DNA of 64,000 nt from Gammaproteobacteria bacterium (GTDB lineage Bacteria > Pseudomonadota > Gammaproteobacteria > Eutrophobiales > Eutrophobiaceae), in the NCBI GenBank assembly GCA_004297165.1, contig SCUJ01000006.1, positions 248,001 to 312,000 on the forward strand, written 5' to 3'. Of this stretch, positions 8,633 to 16,372 are shown piece by piece. Position numbers and translations under genes: made by a program. How positions within the stretch are numbered: the stretch's first letter is position 1; every line of letters begins with the position of its first letter. A model generated the notes under the pieces. It had not been told where the DNA came from. It made no database searches and saw nothing but the letters and a program-made list of their open reading frames with translations.

Positions 8633-9573
8633 GGGCCCCAGGGCGAAGGCATGCGATAGGGTACGGTCATGAAATTGGCCTCGATCTGCTGGATCGCGCC
8701 ATCCCGGATCTTGAACAATTCAAGAAGATAATAACTGTGCGGCCGCCGGATGGGGGAAGACAACGCCGTGCCGTCGGTAAGGGTGTACTCGCCCAGCCGG
8801 CCTTCGTGATCGATGAAACCCGCGGCGAGCACGAGCCCGCGTTCCTCGTCCACCAGGTGATAGCGGCGCGCGCGCAGACGGTCGTCATAGCGGTAATTGC
8901 CGAGGCGGAACTGGGCCTCGCAGCTCAGGCGCGCCACCGGGACCTGGGGAAAATCCGGATTGTTGGTGCTCTGCACGCCGTTCTCGACGCGATTGCAATC
9001 GGGATGAAACACGGTGCGCAGGGTCCCGTCATTCCTCTGCAAGGTATCGAAGTAACCATCCGCCAGCCGGATCATCCCGTCCCTGTCCAGGCGTTCCCCT
9101 GGAGGGATGATCTCGTTCAGAACCGGCTTGTGTTCGAATTTCTGCTGTTCGAATTTGAAGCCCTCATCCGCCTGGCGGGCGATCAGGGATTCAATCTCGA
9201 CGATCCGCCTGTCGACGACCTTGAGGCGCAGGGCGAAGGCGGAGACGTCCCGCGTCTCGGTGACGGTGCCGAAGAAACCCACCGCGCCATTCACGGGATC
9301 GGCGAAGCGCAGGTCGTAATCGCCGAGTGCGGTCAGCGTGCCCCACAGGCCATCGCCGATCTCCAGCGCCACATTGTTCTCGGTAAATTTGTAATCCCCG
9401 GCGAGCGGCAGGCGCTTGGGGTCCCGCTCCGCGAGCGCCGCCAGGTAGGAATCGAGCACGCCGTATAGACAGGTGCGATCACAGGCTTCAGCGGCTCTTG
9501 AGCTTTGTGGCGAGGCAAGCGTCATGATCAGCAGCGCCTTGATAAAGATCTTTGCAGGGAATTTTCGCGACAT
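8629..9573 (-). CDS. DUF8021-like periplasmic protein
   Basis: The protein is 314 residues from the ATG at 9573. It has a signal peptide ending near SSRAAEA, then CDRTCLYGVLDSYLAALAERDP, a phrase I associate with the DUF8021 group. Two SnoaL/NTF2-like segments seem to follow: TENNVALEIGDGLW, and in the second half MIRLADGYFDTLQRNDGTL with HPDCNRVENG. Such folds bind small hydrophobic ligands, but no enzyme activity is established. The gene begins seven bases after the SDR stop and its stop overlaps the PQQ-ADH start, so coupled translation and a shared pathway are likely. Confidence 0.7.
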   Translation of the reverse strand: MSRKFPAKIFIKALLIMTLASPQSSRAAEACDRTCLYGVLDSYLAALAERDPKRLPLAGDYKFTENNVALEIGDGLWGTLTALGDYDLRFADPVNGAVGFFGTVTETRDVSAFALRLKVVDRRIVEIESLIARQADEGFKFEQQKFEHKPVLNEIIPPGERLDRDGMIRLADGYFDTLQRNDGTLRTVFHPDCNRVENGVQSTNNPDFPQVPVARLSCEAQFRLGNYRYDDRLRARRYHLVDEERGLVLAAGFIDHEGRLGEYTLTDGTALSSPIRRPHSYYLLELFKIRDGAIQQIEANFMTVPYRMPSPWGP

Positions 9574-9580
9574 GGGTGCA

Positions 9581-10402
9581 TCATCCCGGTTTGCCCGCGG
9601 CATTCTGCCGGTGCGATCGCAATCTCTCTTCGAGGTCCTCACGGACATCGAGGTACTGGCCATTCAATTCGTCATAACGACCTGACAGAAGACTCAGGCA
9701 GAGATCGGCGCACCTGGTGAGCCCGGTTTGGGGATCGGATTCCCGTTGCGATTGTTCAATCAACTGAATGAGTCCTGGCGCCCATTGCCTCACCTCTGGC
9801 GAGGCCAGCGCCTCGTCCGCCATGCGGGTGTGGATGGTGCCGGGCTCGACCGCGAAATTCAGCAGACCGTGTTCCGCGGTTTCGGCGGCGGTGTACGCCG
9901 TCAGGCGGATCAGGCCGGCCTTGGCCTGGGAATAGGCGGAGGAATAGGGCGGCATGATCATCCCGGCGAGCGAGACGATGTTGATGATGCGCCCCCGGCG
10001 GGCCTCGACCATCTCCGGGAGGACCTCGTGCAGGTAGTGAAAGGCGCCCCTGATATGAATCTCCTGGGTGCGCCACCAGAACTCGGGATCGACCTTCCAG
10101 AGCGGACCGAAGGGGCCCGAGACCCCGGCGTTGTTTACCAGGATTGAGATCCGGCCGAATTGCATGCGGGTCTCGGCGACGACTCGCAGCACGTCCATGA
10201 GATTGGTGACATCGCCCGCCACCGCGAGCGCCCGTCCGCCGGATTCGTTAATGCGCGCGGCGGTCGCGTCGATCTCGGCCTGGGTGCGCGAGGTCAGGGC
10301 GACGGCGGCGCCGGCCTGCGCCAGACGCAGGGCGATCGCCTGGCCGATTCCGCGTCCGCTGCCTGTCACGATGGCCACCTGGCCGGTTAGATCCGCGATC
10401 AT
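9581..10402 (-). CDS. SDR-family NAD(P)-dependent oxidoreductase
   Basis: This is a classical 273-residue short-chain dehydrogenase. It shows the cofactor motif TGSGRGIG (about 13-20), SRTQ after beta-2 (a hint for NADP preference), AGDVTN, the NNAGVSG motif, catalytic Ser in NIVSLAG, and YSQAK (Tyr-x-x-x-Lys). PGTIHT follows the sixth strand. It is cytoplasmic. It lies between the quinone-oxidoreductase-like gene (20 bases) and the DUF8021 gene (7 bases) in one operon, so it probably reduces or oxidises a keto/hydroxy intermediate of the same compound. The substrate cannot be named. Confidence 0.9.
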   Translation of the reverse strand: MIADLTGQVAIVTGSGRGIGQAIALRLAQAGAAVALTSRTQAEIDATAARINESGGRALAVAGDVTNLMDVLRVVAETRMQFGRISILVNNAGVSGPFGPLWKVDPEFWWRTQEIHIRGAFHYLHEVLPEMVEARRGRIINIVSLAGMIMPPYSSAYSQAKAGLIRLTAYTAAETAEHGLLNFAVEPGTIHTRMADEALASPEVRQWAPGLIQLIEQSQRESDPQTGLTRCADLCLSLLSGRYDELNGQYLDVREDLEERLRSHRQNAAGKPG

Positions 10403-10422
10403 TTATCCCCCAAAAAGTACGT

Positions 10423-11400
10423 TTAAGGCACGATGACGATTTTCCCCTTCGCCTTTCGCGCCCCCAAATAATCCAGCGCCGCGACACCCTCCGCGAGCGG
10501 AAATTCCCGATCGATCTCTGGATGCAGGGGCAGTTCCTGATGAAGCTTGAGCAGACCGCCATACACGGCCTGCCTGACACTCGCATGCGCCGCATACTCG
10601 CCGCCGAAACCCACTCCCAGGACGGACAGATTTTTCATCAGGATATAGCCCGCGGAGATCTCCGGTATGCTGCCACCGGCAAAGCCCACGAGCAACAGTC
10701 GCGCCCCGCGGCCCGCGGCCCGCAGGGAGGTAGCGAAGATCTCACCGCCCACATTGTCGAGCAGGACCTCGTAACCGCGACCGCCGGTGAGATCCAACAA
10801 GCGCCCGCGCAGGTCTTCCCGATTGTAATCGATCCACGCGGTTGCCCCGTGCGCCGCCGCAATCTCAAGTTTGTCGGCGGACCCCGCCGCCGCGATGACC
10901 TTGACCCCGATCCGGACGGCGATATCGATGGCGGCGAGTCCGACGCCGCCGCCTGCCCCGGTGATCGCGAGCGTGTCCGAGCTTTGCAACCTGCCGCGAT
11001 CGTGCAGGGCGTAATAGGCGGTGCCGTAGGCGATGATGAAACCCGCCGCCTCGGACCAGGACATCCCGGTCGGGACCGGCAGCAGATGATCCGCACCGAT
11101 GGCGATGTATTCCGCGAAACAACCGCCGGCTGGCGGCGCCCCGATAACATGATCGCCCGGTTTCCAGCCGGTGATATTTTTCCCGACAGCTTCAATGACG
11201 CCCGCGAACTCCGACCCCGCGATGAACGGCGGTTCGGGCCGCACGTAATATCTCCCGGCCAGCATCAGGGTATCGGCAAAGTTGATGCTGGCCGCGCGGA
11301 TCCGCACCAGCACTTGATTGTCATCGGGGACGGGGGTGGCGATCTCCGCGACCGCGAGTCGGGGCGGTGTGCCGGTGGCCTGACAGAGGAGGGCGCGCAT
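10423..11400 (-). CDS. Zinc-independent quinone oxidoreductase-like MDR enzyme
   Basis: This 325-residue medium-chain dehydrogenase/reductase has the N-terminal GroES-like domain (VLVRIRAASINFADTLMLAGRY, GSEFAGVIEAVG, GWKPGDHV) and the NADPH fold with AGGGVGLAAIDIA and LDNVGGE. The catalytic and structural zinc Cys sets of alcohol dehydrogenases are absent, placing it with NADPH:quinone reductase or enoyl reductase-like members. It is cytoplasmic. It is second in a leftward operon after the MFS gene (21-base gap). In this setting it may reduce an alpha,beta-unsaturated intermediate; that is inference. Confidence 0.88.
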   Translation of the reverse strand: MRALLCQATGTPPRLAVAEIATPVPDDNQVLVRIRAASINFADTLMLAGRYYVRPEPPFIAGSEFAGVIEAVGKNITGWKPGDHVIGAPPAGGCFAEYIAIGADHLLPVPTGMSWSEAAGFIIAYGTAYYALHDRGRLQSSDTLAITGAGGGVGLAAIDIAVRIGVKVIAAAGSADKLEIAAAHGATAWIDYNREDLRGRLLDLTGGRGYEVLLDNVGGEIFATSLRAAGRGARLLLVGFAGGSIPEISAGYILMKNLSVLGVGFGGEYAAHASVRQAVYGGLLKLHQELPLHPEIDREFPLAEGVAALDYLGARKAKGKIVIVP

Positions 11401-11421
11401 ATTCAGATTATATCCCTGCGA

Positions 11422-12672
11422 TCAGGCCGCTGCCGCCCGCGCGATATCCTGTTTGATGTAACGGGTCGCGATGAACAACAGGATCCCGGCGACCAGGGAG
11501 ACCACCGGGATCAGCAGCATCGAATAGCGGATCGACTCCGCGCCATACGTTGCCGCCAGCCTGTCGTTCATCAGGCCGACGCTCAATGGCCCGAGTCCGA
11601 GGCCGATGAGATTTGTCATCAGTTGCAGGAACGCGGAGGCGGTGGAGCGCATGCGCAGGCGGGTGATGCTCTGCACGATCGCCCAAGTCGGGCCCATGGG
11701 CGAACTTGCAAGGAAGGAGACCAGCGCGATCCCGATCACGGCCAAGCCGACGCTATCGGACAACAGGAAGAGCAGACCGGCCGGAAAGATCAGGATCGAG
11801 GCGAATGTCGGGTAATACAGTTTGCGTTTTTCTTCCTGCCGGCCGAGATAATCCGAGACAAAACCGCTGGTAAAGGCCCCGAGGAGCCCCGCGATCCCGT
11901 AAACCGTGCCCAGATAGAATCCGATCGTCGCCGCGTCCAGTTGATACACCCGGCCCAGGAAGGCCGGTCCCCACACGGTGGTGACGAAGAGCGGCCAGGC
12001 GTTGAGGGCGCTGGATAGCATGATGAGCCAGAAGCATTTCTGGCCGAACAAAAAGCCGATCGTCTCCAGGAAATTTGCCTTGTCCGCTGCCACGGGATTC
12101 GTCTCCGCCGCGCCGCGCACCGGTTCGGTGGTGGTGAAACGCAGGACCAGGGCGAGCAACAGACCGGGGATGCCGAGAACGAGCAGGGTGGTCCGCCAGC
12201 CGTAATGCAGATGCAGCCACCCGGCGCTGGTCATGCCGAAGATGATCCCGATGGGCGGACCCATGCTGAAGACCGCCATGGCCCGGGCGCGCACGCGTTT
12301 TTGAAAGAGATCCGCAAGGATGGCGATGGAGGGGGCGAGCTGGGTCGATTCGCCGAGCGCGAGCGCCATGCGGCCCAGCAACAGGTGCCAGATGTTCTGG
12401 GCGAAGCCGGTCAGCGAGGTCGCCAGACTGAAGACCACCAGGCCGCCGGAGATGATGTTGCGGCGGTTGGCGTGATCCGCCCACCAGGCCATGGGGATCC
12501 CGGAGATCCCGTAGAGCAGGGCGAAGCCGAAGCCGGTGATGAGACCCATGACGGTGTCCGAGACCTGCATGTCGGTCTTGATGGAGTCGAGCAGCAGGCC
12601 GATCACGGAACGGTCCAGCAGGCTGAGCGAATACACCAGCATCAGCAGCAATAGTGTCCAGTACCGTTTCAT
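11422..12672 (-). CDS. MFS transporter, spinster-like
   Basis: This 416-residue permease has twelve predicted hydrophobic segments. MFS signatures include SLLDRSVIGLLLDSIKTD in TM1, WADHANRRNIIS in the loop 2-3 region, and LGRMALALGEST in TM4. It resembles proteobacterial spinster-type carriers found in catabolic operons. It is the first gene of the leftward operon (MFS, MDR, SDR, DUF8021, PQQ-ADH) and divergent from the acyl-CoA synthetase, so it probably imports the operon's substrate. A related permease is at 20979-22370. Confidence 0.85.
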   Translation of the reverse strand: MKRYWTLLLLMLVYSLSLLDRSVIGLLLDSIKTDMQVSDTVMGLITGFGFALLYGISGIPMAWWADHANRRNIISGGLVVFSLATSLTGFAQNIWHLLLGRMALALGESTQLAPSIAILADLFQKRVRARAMAVFSMGPPIGIIFGMTSAGWLHLHYGWRTTLLVLGIPGLLLALVLRFTTTEPVRGAAETNPVAADKANFLETIGFLFGQKCFWLIMLSSALNAWPLFVTTVWGPAFLGRVYQLDAATIGFYLGTVYGIAGLLGAFTSGFVSDYLGRQEEKRKLYYPTFASILIFPAGLLFLLSDSVGLAVIGIALVSFLASSPMGPTWAIVQSITRLRMRSTASAFLQLMTNLIGLGLGPLSVGLMNDRLAATYGAESIRYSMLLIPVVSLVAGILLFIATRYIKQDIARAAAA

Positions 12673-12804
12673 TCAGTCTCTCCCCCAGGTTGAACGGTCG
12701 GCAGGCAATCGATTCCCGGATGCGCACGCAACCGCCAGAGGTTTGCCGTTATGGTTATGGGCGGGTGCGCGGGATGCGGGGAATCTGTGGGTTGGGATTA
12801 TAAC

Positions 12805-12837
12805 GTGTGTTACAAAGTTATGTTAACCCACTATAAT
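12805..12837 (+). promoter_or_regulatory. Promoter with overlapping inverted repeat, acyl-CoA synthetase
   Basis: TATAAT (12832-12837) lies 17 bases after GTTACA (12809-12814). An imperfect inverted repeat, GTGTGTTA-N11-TAACCCAC (12805-12831, 7 of 8 matching), covers the -35 box and the spacer. It is placed as a repressor operator would be, for example a TetR-type site. No regulator gene is adjacent. The divergent MFS promoter must lie in the same gap (12673-12868). Confidence 0.5.
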
Positions 12838-12868
12838 GCGGCGCTTTGAAATTCATGGGATTCCCTCG

Positions 12869-14395
12869 ATGAGACTTATCGGCGATCTGTCGCGCATGAA
12901 CGCCATCCGCTATCCGGACAAGGCCGCGCTGATCATGGAAGATGTGGCGATGACCTACGCCGAACTCGACCGGCGCTCGAACGCTTTGGCTCATGCCCTG
13001 ATCGCCGCAGGCGTCAAACCGGGCGATCGGGTGGCCCTGTTGTCCATGAACCGCCTGGAATACCCCATCGTCACGCAGGGTGTGGCAAAGACCGGCGCCA
13101 TCCTGGTGCCGTTGAATTTCCGCTTCGGCGCGCGCGAGATCAAATACGTCCTCAGCAATTCCGAGCCGGTCTGTCTCATCATGGAGTCTTCGTACCAGGC
13201 TGTCGTGGACGAGGCCCTGACCGATGGCGGCCTTGCCCTGAAGCGGTTGTTTATTGATGCTCCAGCGGATGCCCCCGAATCCATGGCGGGGATCATGGCC
13301 GCCGCCCCGATCACCGATCCAGGCATCGATATCGATCCCGCGGCGCCCTGCGTCATCATGTACACCAGCGGGACCACCGGCTTCCCCAAGGGGGTCCTGG
13401 TCTCGCACAACACCTACTACCGGATGTACGCGGCCCACGCCATCGAGGCGCGCCTCACGCATCTGGAGGTTTTCCTGATCGCCGTGCCCATGTTTCACGC
13501 CGCGGGGATGAACATGGCCCTGCATCAGACCTTTTATCTCGGCGCGACCGGCATCGTGCATCGCGGCAAGTTCGATGTGGATGTAATCCTCGGGTTGATC
13601 CAGCGTCACAGGATTACGCTGGTCATCCTGGTGCCGATGACAGTGAGCCTGCTGGCCCATCATCCGCGTCTCGGCGAGTATGACCTGACGAGCCTCGACA
13701 AGATCTTCTACGGCTCGGCCTCGATCACGCCGGACATCCTGAACAAGGCGCGGGAGGTCTTCCCGACGGCGAAATTCACGCAATTCTACGGTTCCACTGA
13801 GGGCGGCATGGTCAGCGTCCTGCGCTCCGAGGACCACGCCCGCTTCTCCCAGACCTCGGGATGTCAGACCATCCTTTCCGAGACCCGCATCGTCAAGGAC
13901 AACGGCGAGCCCGCCAAAGTGGGCGAGACCGGCGAGGTGATCGTCCGGCAGTGTTCGATGGGCATGATCGGTTACTGGCGCAACGAGAAGGCAACGGCCG
14001 AGACGATCCGCAACGGCTGGATCTACACCGGCGATCTCGCGCGCGTGGAACCGGAGGGTTTTCTCACCGTAGTCGATCGCCGCAGCGACCTCATCATCAC
14101 CGGCGGTGAGAATGTCTATCCACGAGAGGTGGAACTCGTGCTGGCTGAACATCCGGCGGTTAGGGAAGTGGCGGTTTTCGGCGTCCCCGATCCGCTCTAC
14201 GGCCAGTCCGTGCGCGCCGCGGTCGCCCTGTGGCCGGACCAGAAGGTCGACGAGAAGGAATTGATCGAGTTCGTCAGGAAGCGCATCGCCGCCTACAAAT
14301 GTCCACGCCGCGTGGATTTCCACGACAATCTTCCCCGCAACGCCGCCGACAAGATCCAGAAGAACATCCTGCGCCAGCAGGCTGAATCCCGCTGA
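12869..14395 (+). CDS. AMP-forming acyl-CoA synthetase
   Basis: From the ATG at 12869 the product is 508 residues and begins with RLIGDLSRMNAIRYPDK, typical of the family. An upstream ATG at 12836 overlaps the -10 box and is unlikely. Adenylation motifs are YTSGTTGFPKG (P-loop), FYGSTEGG, YTGDLARVEPEGF and GENVYPREVE. The C-terminal YKCPRRVDF...NAADKIQK carries the catalytic Lys of the thioester half. It activates a carboxylic acid to acyl-AMP and then acyl-CoA in the cytoplasm. Divergent from the MFS/PQQ-ADH operon, it likely handles the acid produced by alcohol and aldehyde oxidation. Confidence 0.92.
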   Translation: MRLIGDLSRMNAIRYPDKAALIMEDVAMTYAELDRRSNALAHALIAAGVKPGDRVALLSMNRLEYPIVTQGVAKTGAILVPLNFRFGAREIKYVLSNSEPVCLIMESSYQAVVDEALTDGGLALKRLFIDAPADAPESMAGIMAAAPITDPGIDIDPAAPCVIMYTSGTTGFPKGVLVSHNTYYRMYAAHAIEARLTHLEVFLIAVPMFHAAGMNMALHQTFYLGATGIVHRGKFDVDVILGLIQRHRITLVILVPMTVSLLAHHPRLGEYDLTSLDKIFYGSASITPDILNKAREVFPTAKFTQFYGSTEGGMVSVLRSEDHARFSQTSGCQTILSETRIVKDNGEPAKVGETGEVIVRQCSMGMIGYWRNEKATAETIRNGWIYTGDLARVEPEGFLTVVDRRSDLIITGGENVYPREVELVLAEHPAVREVAVFGVPDPLYGQSVRAAVALWPDQKVDEKELIEFVRKRIAAYKCPRRVDFHDNLPRNAADKIQKNILRQQAESR

Positions 14396-14400
14396 ATATA

Positions 14401-14697
14401 TTATCTATGGCGCCAATATCCCGGATGCCTGCGCTGATGCATAACAGCGACCACTTCAACAACGGGATTCAAACGGTATATAAGCGTATAAGGATAATGC
14501 GAAGGGAACACATAATGCCTGCATTCATCGTTTCGTAGCGGCCATTGCAGCGGAGCGTCCAATACTGCCCTTATGGCTTCGTCGAGGGCCAGAAGAAAAC
14601 CACGCGCCGCTAAAGGACTGCGTTCGGTATACCAATCACGGGCATCCTCGGCATCCAGAATCGCCTCCGGATGCCATTTCGGTTCACTCGTAGCCAC
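14401..14697 (-). CDS. ParE/RelE-superfamily toxin
   Basis: This 98-residue protein has the compact toxin fold. It begins with an N-terminal helical pair (AILDAEDARDWYTERSPLAARGFLLALDEAI), then the strands RHYVFPSHYPYTLIYRL and VVEVVAVMHQRRHPGYW. The YxxIYR and H-x-R/R-xPxYW elements are typical of ParE-like members. Its start overlaps the antitoxin gene by 14 bases, so the two are translationally coupled. It marks the left edge of a lower-GC accessory patch and ends six bases after the convergent acyl-CoA synthetase gene. The target (gyrase or ribosome-bound mRNA) cannot be decided from sequence. Confidence 0.85.
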   Translation of the reverse strand: MATSEPKWHPEAILDAEDARDWYTERSPLAARGFLLALDEAIRAVLDAPLQWPLRNDECRHYVFPSHYPYTLIYRLNPVVEVVAVMHQRRHPGYWRHR

Positions 14698-14914
14698 GGA
14701 AGAGGCGTTCCCTTACCTCTGACCACGGGATTGTTTTTACAGCATGCGTATCCAGTTCTGAGATTCGTCTCTTTATTTCCTGTTCCCAAGTCGCGTCAAT
14801 ACCAGGTTCGACCTTACCGTGGAGACTTTCAATTAACGCACCAGCAATGGATGCCCGATCGTTTTCGTCCAGTGTCAGGGCCTTGTGCAGGAGTTCTGTA
14901 GCAGTTTTGCTCAT
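14684..14914 (-). CDS. Addiction-module antitoxin (PF09720/TIGR02574-type)
   Basis: This short helical protein (76 residues from the ATG at 14914) carries the family core LTLDENDRASIAGALIESL, then a linker with GIDATWEQEIKRRI and the tail PWSEVRERLF that would bind the toxin. A longer start at 14962 adds 16 unlike residues and is not favoured. It lies directly upstream of the ParE-like toxin gene. A broken second copy of the same core lies at 15400-15496, showing that such modules have come and gone here. Confidence 0.8.
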   Translation of the reverse strand: MSKTATELLHKALTLDENDRASIAGALIESLHGKVEPGIDATWEQEIKRRISELDTHAVKTIPWSEVRERLFRGYE

Positions 14915-15303
14915 GCCGTAAGTATACAACTTCCGAAAGATGGGGAAAGCAGGCAGGTGCAAAACACCTTTGATGCGGGCATGATTGGAGGGGCGTCAGG
15001 AACCTCAACACTTGGGTTCGTTGGATGTTGGGTCTCTTGAGCCACCAGGCTGAATCTTGATAAATCGGGATGCCGCAGGAAGCGCATACATGGGCAAAGG
15101 CGGATAAATAGGATTAAAATGTCGACAAAATCGACAGGATTTGCCAATGGTCAGCGATCCCTTCATCTCGCCAGGAATTGCAATAGATAAATCGGCATTC
15201 TCTGTCTCCAGCCTTTCCAGTCGATCCGGCGACCGGGACTATTGGCTGCAGCAATCAGCATCGGATCGTCTTCACCATGTCCAATTTCTGCGACTCATGA
15301 ATT

Positions 15304-15372
15304 ATGGAAATCGAGCTGCCGCAAGACTTCAAAGAGTTCTTGAGATTACTGAACTCCATAGGGGTTAAATAT
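15304..15372 (+). pseudogene. N-terminal remnant of a nucleotidyltransferase-like gene
   Basis: An ATG at 15304 opens MEIELPQDFKEFLRLLNS then IGVKYL, closely matching the start of small nucleotidyltransferase-fold proteins (DUF6036 or MNT-like), where a GGYAVGYHG motif would follow. Instead the similarity ends abruptly and the antitoxin remnant begins on the other strand. Only about 23 codons survive. The rest of the 14915-15303 stretch shows no recognisable gene. Confidence 0.5.
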
Positions 15373-15399
15373 CTCCCAAAAGGATCTCGACGATCTGGA

Positions 15400-15496
15400 A
15401 AATCTGCCATGACGCCAAGCTCGGTCTTGCCGTAGAGATTTTCAATCAGCACACTCGCGCGATGGATGCCGGATAGTTTTCGTCCAATGTCAGCCA
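15400..15496 (-). pseudogene. Broken copy of the addiction-module antitoxin
   Basis: Read on the minus strand, the sequence encodes LTLDENYPASIAR, and after a two-base frameshift VLIENLYGKTELGVMAD. This aligns with LTLDENDRASIAGALIESLHGKVEPGIDA of the intact antitoxin at 14684-14914. The first codons are lost where the MITE-like element begins at 15497. No toxin partner remains. Confidence 0.65.
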
Positions 15497-15672
15497 TAGG
15501 GTGGGCACGTTTTCTGTGCCCACGCAGTTGACTTAGAGCACCACCCCTAGTAACGCATTTCGATGAAAACTCGAATAGGGCCGCGCCACCACGTAATCGC
15601 ACTACCCATATTTGGCGTGGTTGTAATGCACATGGTTATATCCGCGTGGGCACCAACGACGTGCCCACCCTA
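15497..15672. mobile_element. MITE-like 176-bp element with terminal inverted repeats
   Basis: TAGGGTGGGCACGT at 15497-15510 is repeated exactly as its reverse complement at 15659-15672. Each end is itself part of a longer palindrome (GGGTGGGCACG...TGTGCCCACGC). CCA flanks both sides and could be a three-base target duplication. The interior has no coding potential. Similar GTGGGCAC palindromes are widespread small elements in proteobacteria; mobilisation in trans is inferred. Confidence 0.55.
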
Positions 15673-15696
15673 CCAGACTGCCAGAATCCAGCAAAC

Positions 15697-15767
15697 GTAG
15701 CCCGGATGCAGCGCAGCGGAATCCGGGTTATGTCACCTTGGATTACGGTGCACTTCATCGAGGCTAC
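15697..15767. repeat. REP-like imperfect palindrome (GTAGCCCGGATG family)
   Basis: GTAGCCCGGATGCAGCGC and the following CGGAATCCGGG are answered about 40 bases on by a degenerate inverted copy ending in ATCGAGGCTAC. This gives a 71-base hairpin-forming unit of the extragenic repeat class common in gammaproteobacteria. A further half-unit (GGATTCCGTTTCACTTCATCCAG) lies near 16322-16345, in the gap before the Mrr gene. The repeat overlaps the last four bases of the DUF2442 gene. Confidence 0.6.
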
Positions 15768-16000
15768 TCTTGCTTTAATCCGGCGACCAGCGTTTCTGGG
15801 GCGATATCTTGATCATGGGGCCACGTGACTGCTCCCAACGAGACCGAGACCTGGGTGAAGTAATCTCTGTCTTGAAGCTCTCTGAATACCCCATGATTCA
15901 AATAAGGTTTCAGATCGAAGACACCTTCCCGGCCATCCTCCAGTTCGACGAAGATCCGGTAGTCGTCCAAAGGCCGTACCGTTTTTACATCCCAATACAT
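15764..16000 (-). CDS. DUF2442 protein
   Basis: This 78-residue protein starts MYWDVKTVRPLDDYRIFVELEDGREGVFDLKPYL, the hallmark of DUF2442, and ends with AVTWPHDQDIAPETL. It is a small beta-rich protein with no membrane segment. The ATG at 16000 is preferred to a longer start that overlaps its partner. It follows the DUF4160 gene by seven bases. The two families are often adjacent and are suspected toxin-antitoxin-like partners, DUF2442 being the likely DNA-binding or neutralising member; this has not been shown here. Confidence 0.8.
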   Translation of the reverse strand: MYWDVKTVRPLDDYRIFVELEDGREGVFDLKPYLNHGVFRELQDRDYFTQVSVSLGAVTWPHDQDIAPETLVAGLKQE

Positions 16001-16007
16001 GTTAACC

Positions 16008-16274
16008 TCACAGGGGTTCGATTTTATATGGCGTCTCGCCGGCAACGGCTAATGCCCAATCTGCCATTAGTTCATCCCTGTGCAATTCAATCCATGCCTG
16101 TACCAGACGTAACTGCTTACGCGGCAATTCTCCGGCTAAAACCTCGCCATCGTCAATCCGGACTGATGCTTCAAAATCCGCGTACAGCGCGTGTATGTGC
16201 GGTGCATTATGGTGTTGATTGTCTAGAAAATACATCCGGATGATAATCCCGAAGAACATCGAAATCACTGGCAT
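16008..16274 (-). CDS. DUF4160 protein
   Basis: This 88-residue protein carries the DUF4160 signature: MPVISMFFGIIIRMYF, HHNAPHIHALYADFEASVRIDDGEVLAGELP, and a C-terminal helix pair (LRLVQAWIELHRDELMADWALA). The HxxPHIH histidine cluster could bind metal. The ATG at 16274 is chosen because AGGAG is nine bases upstream, whereas the earlier ATG at 16283 touches it. It is first in a two-gene unit with DUF2442. Function unknown; TA-like pairing is inferred from gene order. Confidence 0.8.
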   Translation of the reverse strand: MPVISMFFGIIIRMYFLDNQHHNAPHIHALYADFEASVRIDDGEVLAGELPRKQLRLVQAWIELHRDELMADWALAVAGETPYKIEPL

Positions 16275-16372
16275 TCTCAGCATCTCCTTATTGAGTGTTT
16301 AGTCCACTATGAATATTCCCCTGGATTCCGTTTCACTTCATCCAGTCTACTCTTGTACTCCTTCTTCTGGCA

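Noticed and set aside
12818-14323. 501-codon minus frame opposite the acyl-CoA synthetase
   Set aside because: It is antisense to a gene with all adenylation motifs and has no recognisable domain.
15141-15368. 75-codon plus frame in the accessory patch
   Set aside because: It is out of frame with the nucleotidyltransferase remnant and has no ribosome site or domain.
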